NCBI RefSeq assembly: GCF_040954645.1
Contig: NC_092805.1
Span: 22,594,741 to 22,658,740, forward strand
Length of the DNA: 64,000 bases
From: Diabrotica undecimpunctata
Lineage: Eukaryota; Arthropoda; Insecta; Coleoptera; Chrysomelidae
Reading direction: 5' to 3'
Shown here piece after piece: positions 43,505 through 55,594 of the stretch; within the stretch, counting starts at the first letter, position 1; the number at the start of each line of letters is the position of its first letter. Made by a program: the position numbers and the translations under genes. The notes under the pieces are model-generated. The model was not told where the DNA came from. It saw nothing but the letters and a program-made list of their open reading frames with translations, and made no database searches.

Positions 43505-44215
43505 AGGCGGGCAGGTATCATTATGCAATGAGATTGGAAAACCAACAAAACCCAGTTTCGCTTTGTTCGGGGTTAGGAGGTGGGATTTGGATGATGGGGG
43601 TGCGGAATTTCAATGGGGTGGTTTCGAGGCGATCTCTGTACTCGCATGGAAGTTCGGCGATGTAGGTTTGTAGTAGTATTGACGGTGGATACAGTTTTTT
43701 AATTTCGAGTTTGTGAACTCCGACGGCTAAACAGGAAGCTTCTAGGGTACCTTGGGCTCTACCCGTTGATGGTTTTGAGGGTAAAGTTCTTGTCCAAGAT
43801 TTTATGATCTCGATAACTGTGGGGATATTTGGGATATTATGGATTGCGTCGGAAGGGAAGTACCACTCTTTGGAGTTTACCCTACGCAGGATACGGCGTT
43901 CGGTACTCAGTTTTGGTTTCTGAGATGTATTTAAGAGGCATTAGATGGTCAATTTGTACTCTACAACGGGTCGAATGTAGGTTTTATAAGTGCGGATTAG
44001 AGTTTTTGCTTGCATTTTACCAATCTTTTCTGCAAGGGGACCTAGAATATACTCTATTTTTGACCTGTTCTCACTGTTCAAAGTTATCTTTAAATCAGCA
44101 TTCCAGTTGAGAGAGAATCCTGGTAAAAGGACTCCCAGAATCCCTCCAGCCTTTCACCCATTGGTTCTTCGAAGTATTGGTTTTCGACGGTATGTATAAC
44201 GTTGGGTACCTCTAA
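43505..44215 (-). pseudogene. LINE C-terminal remnant of another clade
   Basis: Read on the minus strand with shifts: LIRTYKTYIRPVVEYKLTI and LSTERRILRRVNSKEWYFP, with DIPT-like IPNIPTVIEIIKSW, resembling the post-RT region of R1/jockey-type LINEs (YKxYIRPVVEYG...Q). The preceding part (near 44050-44160) is consistent with the end of the RT domain. No catalytic motif survives. Confidence 0.5.
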
Positions 44216-44680
44216 AGACGATCGATTGTATCTTGTTCGCACTCAGTGTAACTCATTTATTACATCATTGTTCGACTACGTTCCCCCGTGCTAGGTTTAA
44301 GATCTTATATATCCAACAGATTAGGTGTTCAAACTGTATAGTTTTCCTTACGGAACATTCTTAATTGGTACAAAGCTTTTAAGTCTTAAGTTCATACTTC
44401 TTTGGCCGAAGTTGTTCTAGATATTTTCTCGTTTCTTCGTCAAATGAACATTTAACACTTTAAGAACTACATTAGAAATCCTATGATTTCCTACTTAGCA
44501 AAACTAAATTCAAATCTTTACCACTGCGCTTTCTACAAATTGCAAAGCGGTCATATTGATGACCGATGACCTGATGATTAGTCGACAAGGGAATCTACAA
44601 TTTGCATTTCACGTGTCGTTCATCACGGCAAAAATTCTTAGTTAATTAATTTTTAGTACTCGACCGAGTAAAGAAATAAA

Positions 44681-44888
44681 ACAGAAAGACGGTTTTAGAT
44701 TTAATTTCAAAGCAGGGCATCTGCCATCCGCTTATACGTATTTCAACCTTATTATCTATCATCAGAGCGCCATATGCGGTTCTGAGCCCCTGTATATGTC
44801 GCTCTATTAATACCTAATAAGGTTGAAATACGTATAAGTGGATGGCAGACGCCTTGGATTGAAATTAAATCTAAAACCGTCTTTCTGT
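44681..44888. mobile_element. MITE with about 70-bp inverted repeats
   Basis: ACAGAAAGACGGTTTTAGAT at the left faces its inverse at the right; matching continues for about 70 bases on each side (through TACGTATTTCAACCTTATTA), leaving a 60-base spacer. 208 bases, non-coding. The target duplication is unclear. Confidence 0.8.
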
Positions 44889-44894
44889 TCTACT

Positions 44895-45640
44895 TTAAGA
44901 ACTCAAGAATTGATCATACATATTCAAAAACAATAAGACTATATCCCAGAAAGCCACATCAATAATTATACTTAACACAAAAACAAATAATCTTCTAACC
45001 CCTAGAATCTGTAGGTCTTCTTCCACATCATCAATCCATCTCATTCGTGGTCGTCCTCTGCTTCTTGTGCCCTCTGGTTTTGAAAATGTTAATCTCTTCG
45101 TGTATTCGTGATCTGACATCCTAGCAATGTGTCCAGCCCATCTAAGTCTCTGCACTTTAACGAATTTCACAATATCTGGATCGGTGTATAACTGATACAG
45201 TTCAAAGTTGTATCTTCGACGCCATAGCCCATTTTCATTTACGGCCCCAAAAATCTTTCTAAGAATTTTTCTCTCAAAAATACCATTGTCTTTTATCATT
45301 TTGAGATAAGATCCACGTTTCAGCCCCATATATCAAAACTGGTCTTATCAAGGTCCTGTATATATTAAGCTTTAGTGCACGTTTTATATTTTTATTTTTT
45401 AAATGTCTCTGGAGGCTGTGAACAGTTCTGTTTGCTATTGCTATGCGTCTTTTTATTTCGTCGCTTGTCGTGTTTGTTGCGTTTACTAGCGATCCAAGAT
45501 ATGTAAATTCTTTGACTTGCTCAAAGGTATGGTTGTTAATTTGAATTCTTTGTTGGATATTTCGAGGGTTTTTTCACAAGTCCTAATTCACTTGCTGCGT
45601 CCGCAAGCCTATAGTTTGGTGTTCCTCTCATAATATATGG
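44895..45640 (-). pseudogene. LINE D remnant
   Basis: The minus strand 44895-45329 reads FERKILRKIFGAVNENGLWR, RLRWAGHIARMSDHE and RSRGRPRMRWIDDVEEDLQ, then runs into unrelated sequence, so its 3' end is lost. Upstream to about 45600 decayed RT-linker pieces continue in other frames. Confidence 0.8.
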
Positions 45641-46620
45641 CAGATACTCCCTTATCTGCTATATGGGGAGGCGTCTAATGGAGAACCAGCAAGCTCTCAC
45701 ATGGTTTGTAGAATAGATTTTTATTATCATTTTTTAATTTCTGTGTCTATCTTTTTCGTATTAAATGTCCTAAAACAAATTTTTAATTAATACGGTCACG
45801 TGGTTAATACTTGTTCCATTACGGTCTCTCAATTGCTATGTGTGGTTGGTTATTGAACAAGCAAATACATTGTATGAACATTTATTCAATTATTCATATT
45901 CGTTTCAATAGAAACATATCGCTTTCGAGGTTATATTTGATTAGTGCATAAGATAGAAAAATGGGTCAGTGAACTTCGTTCTACGTGCGTTTTCGTACGC
46001 AGACAACGTTACATGTACTGTCTGAATATTTGTTTACCAACAACAGTTTTGTAAGTGTTTATATAGTTACAGATTACTTTAAATTTATTCAAAAAAAGTA
46101 GGACACCTTTTTTACCTGTTTACCAAATAAAATAATTAAATTCAATATGGAGTTGTTTTAAAAGTTCTTTGTATATGATTAATTTCCGTATAACACTTAT
46201 TCGTTTTCACATCATAACTAATTTTTTTTATATAAGAACCACATGTTTAATAACCTGTGAAATGTTTTTAGATCAGTACTGCATATACGTATGTAGGTGT
46301 ATTAGTGGCCATTTTCGTTTTAACCTCGAAATATCATAAGGAAATAAATAATTCATAGGACAGTGATAGAAGCATGATACTGGCCGTGCTATTACCTTCT
46401 TTGTATACCTCAGGCCCAAGAAATAGCAGACTGCCTCGCTATATTCCCAAACCGCTCTAGCGGTATAATGGGGACTTTTTATGCTTTAGACCTTTTAGTT
46501 TTTGTCCGTATTTGTATCTTACGACTGTAGTCTGTAGTCATATTTGTGATGTAAAGGCTCCAGGTTTGTTATTTTCCAATACTTTCTAACTGATTTGTCT
46601 GGTTATGAATATATAAAGGC
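45641..46620. other. AT-rich spacer
   Basis: Nothing recognised. Confidence 0.4.
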
Positions 46621-46634
46621 AGATATGTTTATAA

Positions 46635-47223
46635 GATCGGACGGAAGAAATCAAGCGAAGAATAATCCTAGCAAACAAATGCTATTTTGGACTGAGTAGA
46701 CATATGAGAAGCAGAAACTTAAGCCAAAAAACAAAAATATCCATATACAAAACCCTTATACAACCAGTGTTGACATATGGGTCGGAGACATGGACCATTT
46801 CCAAGGCAGATGAAAATCTCCTGCTTATATTTGAACGAAGGATCCTGAGAAGAATATTCGGTGGCATCTGTGAAAATGGTGTTTGGAGAAGGAGGTACAA
46901 CTACGAGATATATCACAGATATAAACATATATTTGGTGGTAAAGACGTAGTATTCTTTATAAAAATAGGAAGACTAAGATGGGCAGGACATCTGGCAAGA
47001 TCACAGCAGAACAACCCTCCTAGAAGAATCCTTATGTCGCAACCTGTGGGAAGTAGAAGTAGGGGTAGGCCAAAACTCAGATGGAGGGATGGTGTAGATG
47101 AGGATGGTAGACAAATAGGCGCAGCAAACTGGCAACAGTTGGCAATGGATAGAACTGACTGGCGTAATAGACTTGGGAAGGTCGAGGCTCTTTTATAGGG
47201 CTGTAGCACCAATGATGATGATG
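46635..47223 (+). mobile_element. LINE D 3' fragment with 14-bp TSD
   Basis: Encodes LSQKTKISIYKTLIQPVLTY, a GGICENGVWRRRYNYEIYH block, RLRWAGHLARSQQ and GSRSRGRPKLRWRDGVDEDG, ending LGKVEALL-stop, then an ATGATGATGATGA tail. The frame 46704-47198 is open throughout. The 14-base repeat AGATATGTTTATAA flanks it exactly at 46621-46634 and 47224-47237. 5' truncated after the RT domain. The open frame and perfect duplication suggest it is among the younger LINEs here. Confidence 0.9.
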
Positions 47224-47239
47224 AGATATGTTTATAAAC

Positions 47240-47750
47240 AAATGGAAACATGATTTAGTGTTCACAAATAAAGAGAAATGGAAGGACAGTGGATTTGTTA
47301 TGATGGAATTTCTCACAAGAGAAAATCAAGCTCTTCATAAGTTCGCGTAATAAGTTCGGTTACAAGAGCTGTTGGTGGAAAGGCCGGTTTGCAAGTGTAG
47401 GTGGTGCAAAAAAACAGATTACCAGCTTGGATATGGGAGATTAAGATAGTTAATTCAGACCAACAAACCTACGAGTAAAAATATATTCGTTTAATTTGTT
47501 TCTATTAAGAAAATGTTGAGTTGTGGGGGCCAACTGAGAGACATTTTTGATAAACATAAACACAAAGTTTACGTAGAGTGTCTTTTCTTTTTATTTTATT
47601 CTCTCTTATTAATTGTTTTCTGCTATTTATTATTGTAAAAATAAATATAAAGTTCCATGAACTTAAATATTATGCCTCTATCTATTAATGCGATATAATT
47701 ATTATTCTAATATTAAATTTATAAATAAATTGTTCTTCTTATAATATTAT
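47240..47750. other. AT-rich spacer
   Basis: Nothing recognised. Confidence 0.35.
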
Positions 47751-47754
47751 GATT

Positions 47755-48310
47755 ACTTTACCCATTATGAAATAATGGGGTTACATCAAGTCATAGATCA
47801 GCTGACTAGAATCACATCTAGTAGGTACTGCAACCCATTATTGATTATAGTCGAAATACCAAACGAAGATCGATTCATGATATTGTCGTCGAATATGTTG
47901 ATTTTAGTGACCATGAGTTGTTGATATCTAAAATAAGCATAGATACTTAAAAGAAAGAAATTGTTTATAAAACTGTCAGAAACTTCAAGGCAATAATCCA
48001 TACCATATTTTATGAAGAATTAATTGGTTAGAATATTTTTAATATTGAGAATATTGATGAGAAAGTTGAATTTCTTACTAATAATATAATATGCTTACTG
48101 GATCGTCATTCTCTATAGGTAACCTATAAAATTTCGAAAAATTATGCACCATGGATGAGTGATACTTTACGTATGAAAAGAGAAAGGGACAAAGTACTAA
48201 GTTCAAAAAAAAAATATACAAAATCATGCAAACTTGGGAGGAATACAAAACGATTAGAAATATGTTTATTAGCCGTTAGAAGAGAAATAAAGGCTTTCTA
48301 TTGAAGAAAA
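47755..48310 (+). pseudogene. LINE endonuclease end and pre-RT linker (CR1/jockey-like)
   Basis: With shifts it reads VIDQLTRITS, then VDFSDHELLISKISI (the SDH box that closes an APE endonuclease) and later NYAPWMSDTLRMKRERDKV, the linker found between endonuclease and RT in CR1- and jockey-type LINEs. The RT domain itself is missing. Several stops. Confidence 0.7.
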
Positions 48311-48345
48311 ATTGGATAATAAAAAGGGGAGAGATCTTTAGGATT

Positions 48346-48749
48346 CTTAAGAGCGTAGGCGCAAAATTTCGGGCCAGTGCTCTTTAAATGCATTCATTTT
48401 TTTCGAATCCTGAGAAAACTAACAAATATTTTTGAAAAATTTAAACGCAGAATGAAAAATTACATGATTACCGAGGGCCGAAAGTCCCTTAGAATAAACA
48501 AAAGGTTTCTTTTGAATGAGATATTTGAAATTAAAAATCACACTAAATTTTCTCTTTTTTTTTTCACCCCTGTAACTTATTAAAATAAACATTATAGAAG
48601 TTTTCAGGGACTTTCGGCCCTCAATAATAATGTATTCTTTCATTCTGCTTTTAAATTTTTCAAAGATACTTATTAGTTTTCTCAGGATTCGAAAAAAAGT
48701 AATGCATTTAAAAAGCATCGGCTTGAAATTTTGAGTCTATGCTCTTTAG
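48346..48749. mobile_element. Foldback MITE, 0.4 kb
   Basis: Inverted arms of about 150 bases: left 48346-48500, right about 48600-48749, sharing CGAATCCTGAGAAAACTAA and GAGGGCCGAAAGTCCCT. Because of the palindrome both strands show the same short peptide (FFRILRKL...FEKFK), which is therefore not a gene. Non-coding, inserted just after the LINE remnant at 47755-48310. Confidence 0.8.
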
Positions 48750-48860
48750 CCCGACGGGATACTCAAATGACTACGCAACTATCAGAAAATTTAAGTGATA
48801 TTTCTGCAATGAACGAATATTTTATAAGAATGAAAGAATAATGAATTAGAAGATGAGATG

Positions 48861-49330
48861 GATGATGAGCAAAATGAGAATAGATAGATTCAGTGAGGTC
48901 GCATTTGGCCTATTCCACTGCGACCTTTTTAGATCTATTATGGTCCCCTAATCCTACATTACATTCTCTAGCCTGACCCGTTTTAAAAGGTCTAATAGCT
49001 TCTAAACGGATCCTTCTATATAGCTCTTTGCTAGTGGCTTTTCCTCTCCTAATGTAAAGAACCGCACGTTTGCCAGGCTGTTGGACTGACAAAGATGATG
49101 AACAAAATGAGAATAGATAGATTCAGTGAGGTCGCATTTGGCCTATTCCATTGCGACCGTTTTAGATCTATTATGGTCCTCTAATCCTAGATTACATTCT
49201 CTAGCCTGACCCGTTTTAAATGGTCTAATAGCTTCTAAACGGATCCTTCCATATAGCTCTTTGCCAGTGGCTTTTCCTCTCCTAATGTAAAGAACCGCAC
49301 GTTTGCCAGGGTGTTGGACTGACAAAGAAT
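48861..49330. repeat. 233-bp tandem duplication in a LINE
   Basis: GATGATGAGCAAAATGAGAA at 48861 is repeated as GATGATGAACAAAATGAGAA at 49094. The two units are about 95 percent alike over their full length and include the 3' end of the RNase H-bearing LINE. The duplication arose after that LINE inserted. Confidence 0.9.
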
Positions 49331-49800
49331 GTGCTCTGCTCTTTTTTCCTCTAGGTAACATAATCTGTATAGATCATTATCTGCCAATCCCATCAGATTC
49401 AACTGCCTATTTAGCTTACAATGCCCTGTTAACAGACCTACTATGGCTTTGACTTTTAATGTTCTATAATGAACAGTTTCGCCAGTCTTTGTTTTGGTGA
49501 ATTTTTCCACCATTCCAGAGATTTGTGCGCTACCCACTTTCTTGTTACTGACTTTGCAACGCCGCAGAAGGATTCCGGTCCTATGAATGGCATTAATGAG
49601 CCTTGTTTGACTATTTCATCTGCTTTTTCATTGCCTTATGACACTCGTGCAATGGTACCCAGGCTACTGTAACCTTGCTACTGACTCCCAGTTTATTTAG
49701 GACTCCCACACAATCATATACTAGCTTAGAATTGACTTCAAGGTGGCAATTGAATGGTGCGTTCTTTTCTGCCTTTGCAAAATGCAAAATTTGTTTGTTT
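48861..49800 (-). pseudogene. LINE RNase H domain and 3' end
   Basis: The minus strand reads, from 49800 downward: VNSKLVYDCVGVLNKLG, VTVAWVPWHHSC (the catalytic-region WVPGHxG with changes), FIGPESFCGVAK, then VGLLTGHCKLNRQLNLMGL and DNDLYRLCYLEEKRAEHILC, ending NTLANVRFFTLGEE. This is the RNase H domain and cysteine-rich tail found after the RT in I/R1/jockey-type LINEs. It has stops and a partly duplicated end. Confidence 0.8.
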
Positions 49801-50765
49801 CCCTTCTAAATCGTACGCAAACGGTTATTGATGTTTTAGGGCATAATACCCGACATTAGAAAATTTTGTTGAAGTTAACTCGTAATTTTTATTGTTTGTA
49901 ATTCGTTTCGATATTACACTATTTTCTTTTGTAGTCTTCTAATTAAATAAATTATGTTAATCAATCAAGCAGTAATTACCATTTTGTGTTTTAAAAATGA
50001 AAGATGTTGAGTAGGCCACTTTTTTCGCCGGTCAGTGTATATTCGAATTGATGTTGTTTCTTGTACCTTTATATTGGTGGTAGGTGTTATTTGTTTTAAT
50101 GCTACAGTATTGTAGGCTTGCGTTTGATATTTTTGTTGTGTTCAGGTTAATTTTTCAGACTTCTATAATTTCTTTTGAAGCTTGTAGTATGTTATATTGC
50201 ATTTTTGCCCACATCTTATTTACATATTTTCCTCGAGCAAGCAAGCAATTTAATTAAACCCAGTCTGTGAGACATGTTCACCCCTAAGAATTACGTTCGG
50301 GTGTAACAATTCATTGGAACGAGGTGTATTAACTAGAATAAAAACAGGAGTCACGTCTACCGCGCTCCAATGCTCCAGACCATCCCTTTCCACCCCATAG
50401 CACTCTGATGCGCGATAGGGGCACAACTATCAGCCAAATGCTCTTCATGTGGGAGTCCTGGGTAATAGAACTCCAACATGGTTTCCTAACTGAATTCAAA
50501 ACTCAGGACAGCGCATTGTCGCTATAATCCTGTTATCTTACTCTGACTTATCCGCGAACTAAAATTGCTTACTTGGGCCTCAAATCTCCGCTCTGAGCTA
50601 GGCTCAGTTCGGCGACTTCTTGCTCAAGGGGTTGGGCCCTACGTGCCCGGGTTTTTAATGCTTTTTGTAATTATTTTTTTGTGGCTTGCGCCTGTTTTTG
50701 TTAGTAGTTTTTTGATTTTTTTGGTGACCGAAACCGTTTTTTGTGTGTTTTTTAGATTTTTTTTT
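49801..50765. other. Unassigned; GC-richer block near 50350-50650
   Basis: The block from about 50340 to 50650 is clearly less AT-rich than its flanks and could be an older retroposon 3' part, but I see no domain in either strand. Confidence 0.3.
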
Positions 50766-51892
50766 TGTAGGATGCCTGAAAAATAAAATCAGAATTAGTG
50801 CATATTAGTATAATAATTATCTACTTAAAATTAACTGGGTTCACGCTGTACGTTGCGATTGTCCACGAGTTTTTTGAGCTACCAACTATCTTCTTGGTGC
50901 GTTGTTTTTGTTGTTTTTTGTAGTGTTTTCTCTCTGGTGTTTTGTTTTCTCTCTGGTGTATTTACTGATTTTCTCTCTAGTACGTTTGGTTTTATTCTAC
51001 TATTTGTTGTTTGGGTCTCTTGTGCTTCCATCTGTGGAAAGCGTCGTACCTCATGATCTCTCGCAATATGTGACTAGGATGGTTCTCTATCTGTGCGAAC
51101 TTTGTCCTTGCTTTTTCCTTCATTATATCAGTCACTCTAATTTGTTGTAATTCTCTGAAGAGGAATCTTTCTGCAACGTATCTCGGTACGTTGACTGTTT
51201 CTCTTAGGCTGCTATTATGTGCCGCTTGTATTTTCTTTTTTGTTGTGTTACATATGTGTCCCCATGCGAGAGCTGCATATGTTAGTATTGGAAGAATTAT
51301 ACTATTTATTAATCTTATTTTGGTTTTTATTCTGAGTTAGCTTTTTCTTCCTGCTATTCCTCTTATTGATGCTCTTCCCATGTTGGCTTTTTGTATTGTA
51401 GCGTCTACGTGTTTACTAAACGTTAAACCTTTGTCCATGATTACTCTGAGGTATTTTGCTTCGCTTTTCCACTCGATAGGATTGCCTTACACAGTCACCT
51501 GTTCTTCTGGTTGTTGGTGCCCTTTTTTGAAAAGTACAGCCTGTGTCTTTTCGGAGTTTATAGCGATTTTCCATTTTAAACTCCATTCTTCTATGTCATC
51601 TAGCGCTGTTTGTAAGTTGTTTACCGCTATGTCTACATTTCTGTGTTTGGCCGCTATCGCTGTGTCGTCGGCATAGGCCATAGAGGCTTAGTAATGTACT
51701 TGGTGTTCTAGCTATATCTGCTGTGTATATCGTGTACACTAGAGGTGACAGTACCGCTCCCTGTGGCACTCCGGCCTCCGGGTTCCCGAGTTCAGATAGG
51801 ACTTGTTCTATTCGAACTCTGAAACTACGATTGCTCAAGTACGAAGAGATTAGTTTTGTCATTGCTCCGCTGTAGCCGTATCTTCTCATTTA
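50766..51892 (-). pseudogene. Jockey-like LINE reverse transcriptase remnant
   Basis: The minus strand 51596-51889 starts RRYGYSGAMTKLISSYLSNR and has AGVPQGAVLSPLVYTIYTAD; after a frameshift, 51487-51681 gives MAYADDTAIAAKHRN (YADD intact) and KWKIAINSEKTQAVLFKKG. It continues in other frames with LPILTYAALAWGHICNTTKK and ARTKFAQIENHPSHILREI to about 50990. The order is RT motifs B, C and D plus a C-terminal region. It lacks the endonuclease and motif A; stops and shifts disable it. Confidence 0.85.
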
Positions 51893-53189
51893 CATATTTT
51901 CCTCTGGATACTGGATTTGTCTCAAACTTTTCTTATAATCGTTTTGTATATTCTGGTCTAGAAATTTTATATTTAGTTTTTCAGAGTATTTAGTTGCTTT
52001 TTCTAGTAATAAATACTACAAGTGTGTGACCTGAATCTATTTGACGATGTTAAAGCTCGTAGTCGAGAATTTGTTTGTAGTTTAAATAATCAAAATCAAA
52101 AACATCAAAAAATATTCGATTTGTAATATTTGCTTTTAACCATTTAAACTGTTATAATTTAATAATAATATTGACGTAAAGATTATTATTATTAATAATT
52201 CAAATATTTTTTTAACATTTGGAATAATTTTGTTTTTGTTTCAATTCTACAATTCAACGTCCCTTGAGTCAACCAACCGTAAATAAATAAATTCACATTG
52301 TTTCGCCTTAATCCTCGTTTTTCGACATCCTGTATGTGTTTATAAGGCAATAAATATGTTTTGAGTTGAAAAATTTGTACTAAATAGTATTGCCGATAAG
52401 AACCAATGTTATCTAACCTAATTTTAAACTGTTATCGTCTATATTGAATTTCAAGTTTATAGTAGGTATCAAAATTTTGATAATACCAAAGAGTGTTTAA
52501 CCAGTTTTTGGGAATTAAAACGATAAACTACTATCAAAAGCAAATTGTAGCTTTATATTCTAGTCAAATACACTAAAAGACGTTTCTGTATGACATCGCA
52601 GTTTTGTTAATAGTCCAGTGACAACAATTTCTGCTACGAATTCTTTAAAATTGCATCGATTTACTTGAAAGTTTAAAAGGAGTTGTACAATAACTCAAAT
52701 AATAAAAGTTATATTATTATAATGCCGATATACGTTTTTATCTTGGGTTGAATGCCACCACTTCCCAGGGGTGTAAATTTAAAACGTCAAAATAATCTCA
52801 AAAATCGCTAAATAATCAAATTTTAACCAAAAAATGTAATAAGAAGTTTTTTGGTAAACCCAATTCGTTATTTTTTATTGAAAATGTCAAAAGACAAACA
52901 TGTTTTTAACTGTTTTTCGCGAATAAGTAAAAAACCTTACGTTATATGCAAAAAGAAAACATTGTTATCAAAAAAAAGTTTATAAAAAACAAAAGATTCG
53001 TTTCTTTATTGTTTTAGAAGCAATATAAAGTGAGTTATAACTCCATGTTTCAAAGCTCCAAAATTTATTTGTAGACTTCAGCTTTAAATAGCTGAAAATC
53101 CAGCAATTTATCGGGGAAAACTTACACGTCATTTTGAAAGTAAGGAAATGTACCTTTAAAATAAGCTTTTAAAAAAGTCTACGACAAAA
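51893..53189. other. AT-rich spacer
   Basis: No gene recognised. A short ACATCCTGTAT motif near 52328 recurs near 55202, on the other side of the element that follows, in the same orientation. Confidence 0.4.
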
Positions 53190-55110
53190 ATTAAAAAAGT
53201 GTTATGCAAGTGGCAAACAATAAAAGTGTAGGTCATAAATTAAATCACGTATTCTGGTTAGTTACAGCCCTTTGAAGTTTTTATCGAAAACTGTTAGAAA
53301 TTTTATATTGAAAATGGACATGTGGCTTTCTTATGGCAGGAATATCTTAAATAAAATAACAGTGAAATATGTACACCCCATAAAAATTGTATGGGGGTTT
53401 TGTTCCCTTAAACCCAAAAATGTTTGCCTACGTTCCAATTAAATTATTATTGTGGTACTCTTAGTTAAACACAATGTTTTTAAAATTTTTTTTGGCTCTT
53501 AGTACTTTTTCGATAAGCCAGTTTTTATCGAGATGCGGCTTCTTTTTTAATATGTTTCAAAATTTCTGAGTACCTAACAAAATGTAAAATATAAATAAAT
53601 TTTCATATTATTACCAGGTCTCTATAATCTTACTTTACCATTTAAAACTATGTTCAAAATGACCTATATATTTTGGAAAATCATGGGCTTCTGACGAAAT
53701 CGATTTGAAGCTTCGATGATTCTATTCCGTACTTTTAGTTCGTTCATAATTGGTACGGGATATACGTACCCTTTCATAAAACCACAGAAGCAAAAGTCAA
53801 TTGGGTTAAGATCTGCACTTCTGGGTGGCCAAGAAATAGGCGCATCGGGGCCCCTTCCAACCCAACATCCAGGATACTGATCGAAAAGATATTCTCTTAT
53901 TTCATTATGGTAATGCGCTGGAGCGCCATCCTGTAAAGACTACATATTTTTCGTGACTGCTAGATTGACTTCGCCTAAGTACTCTGGTAACAAGTTTTGT
54001 AGAAAGTGTAAATAATGTTCACCCTTTAAATTATTTGGAAGAAATACTGGCTCTATTAGGTTATTATCTGCAATTCCTGCCCAAATATTGACTTTAAAAT
54101 TTCTTTGGTGATATAAGATTTTTTGCGTGGGGGTTTTCTTCGGCCCAGATGTGCGTGTTATGATGGTTCGTAATGCCATTTCTGTTAAAGGTAGCTTCGT
54201 CGGTAAACAAAATAGAATTAATAAAATTGACATTTTGTATGTTTTCCATTAAAAACCAATCGCAAAACCCCATTCCTTTAGGATAATCTTCATCCAGTAA
54301 TTCTTGAAAGTGCTTGTCTCTCGTAAACGACGATCAATGGAAAGAAATAATCATCCGCCTGGTGTATTTCGATTAGGATATTTTTCTGCATACTTGCACA
54401 ATTCCTTTGGCATTCACCTGTAATTACCAAATTACCAGTAATTATCTAAAACACTAATTTAGCCTGCTCAAACTTACCCAGAATGAAATGCATATCTGCC
54501 ATTTCTGAAAACGTGTACACCATTGTAATAGAAAATTTAGTTTTTCTTAATAATCTTAAGTGCACAATAATTGGAATATTTATTACTTACAATATGTATT
54601 GTTGATGAAACTATTGAATACATAGTAACTGTAGCAACAAGTGTTATACAACCGACTACAAGAGAATTTTGAAAACATAATAAAAAAAGTAGCCTCATCT
54701 CGATAAAAACGGGCTTATGTAAAAAGTACTAAGACGCGAAAAAATTTTAAAAGCATTGTGTTTAACTGATGGTACCACATAATAATTTAATTGTAACGTA
54801 TACAAACATTTAGGGGGGTTTAAGGGAACAAAACCCCCATAAAATTTGTATGGGATGTACAAATTTCACTGTTTTTTTTAAGATCTTCCTGCCATAAGAA
54901 ACCACATGTCTATTTTCAGTATAAAATCTCTAACAGTTTTCGATATATTGGAAAAAATCGATTTTCATTTTGTAACTTCAAAGGCCTGTAACTTTTTTTA
55001 TGTGCACATTTGTACTAAGGTAAGTTAGATTCAATCGAACTATTTTTGGTCCCAGAATAAGTGATTTTAACTTTGATATGTAACAAATTTTTAGAGCATC
55101 TTGTGCGAGT
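53190..55110 (-). mobile_element. Tc1/mariner-type element with about 400-bp inverted repeats
   Basis: Arms about 53190-53550 and 54685-55110 are inverse copies; shared blocks include TTTAAGGGAACAAAACCCCC, AACATTGTGTTTAACT and CTAACAGTTTTCGATA. The right arm has small insertions relative to the left. Between the arms lies one transposase pseudogene on the minus strand. Such long repeats are unusual for Tc1/mariner elements. Outer ends are approximate and no target duplication was fixed. It ends about 480 bases before the candidate exon 2 of gene 2. Confidence 0.8.
53640..54523 (-). pseudogene. DUF4817-type transposase pseudogene with a 60-base intron
   Basis: Start at 54523 (MVYTFSEMADMHFILG), then an apparent intron 54418-54477 with GTAAGT donor and TTACAG acceptor, phase 1. 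After a one-base shift it reads EKYPNRNTPG and SIDRRLRETSTFKNY, then LFTDEATFNRNG (first Asp) in one frame and INIWAGI-like VNIWAGIADNNLIEPVFL in another. The second acidic block is QDGAPAHYH and the third is WPPRSADLNPIDFCFCG, where Asp replaces the usual Glu. The family is the DUF4817 plus DDE_3 architecture common in insects. Several one-base shifts and a stop at 53940 make it dead. Confidence 0.85.
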
Positions 55111-55594
55111 GCAAAACTTTTTGCAATATTAACTTCTAACTACATAATCCTCGTTTGGAAAGCAACGATATATCTCTTTAATCTTAAAAGTTCTTCGATG
55201 ACACATCCTGTATAATATACCAATGTTAAAAATAGACCAGAGAATGAAATTTATCTATTTTAGTATTTCATAAACTTTCCCTAAGCGAAAGAAACTTAGA
55301 ACCTGTCTAAGTTTATTTATAAAACTTGTTCGCATACCAAACCTTTTTGTACTTTTTGATTTCTTAATCACCGGTACTAAATGAGTCTAGCCATTAATTT
55401 TTTTATTAATATTGTTTATATTATTTTTTTATTGTCAAGATTTCTCCATGATCTCTTGGTCAATTTTTGGTAGAATTATAAAGAGGACACTGCTTTTTAT
55501 AGTAACATTTTTTATCCGTTTAAAATATCAAAAGCACAAAAATTGCTGTACAATCATGTAACCCTTTAGTAATGAAATATTATATTTTTTTCAG
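55111..55594. other. End of gene 2 intron 1
   Basis: AT-rich, ending in a pyrimidine tract and TTTTTTTTCAG at 55584-55594. Nothing else recognised. Confidence 0.45.

Larger units (their letters stand above)
20467..55594 (+). other. Gene 2 intron 1 (inferred, 35.1 kb)
   Basis: If exons 20365-20466 and 55595-55744 belong together, this is one intron from GTAAGT to TTTTTTTTCAG. It is packed with transposable elements in both orientations, the youngest being the gypsy element at 28229 and possibly the transposase gene at 34507. No additional host exon was recognised in it, but short exons could be missed. Confidence 0.5.

Noticed and set aside
46913..47316. Minus-strand frames of 112 and 79 codons
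   Set aside because: Antisense shadows of the open LINE D frame at 46704-47198.
48377..48718. Similar short peptides encoded on both strands
   Set aside because: Explained by the palindromic structure of the foldback MITE at 48346-48749, not by a gene.
52322..55212. ACATCCTGTAT direct repeats as LTR or target duplication around the element at 53190-55110
   Set aside because: The shared stretch is only about 11 bases plus a loose CCTCGTTT match, and the positions lie well outside the inverted arms.
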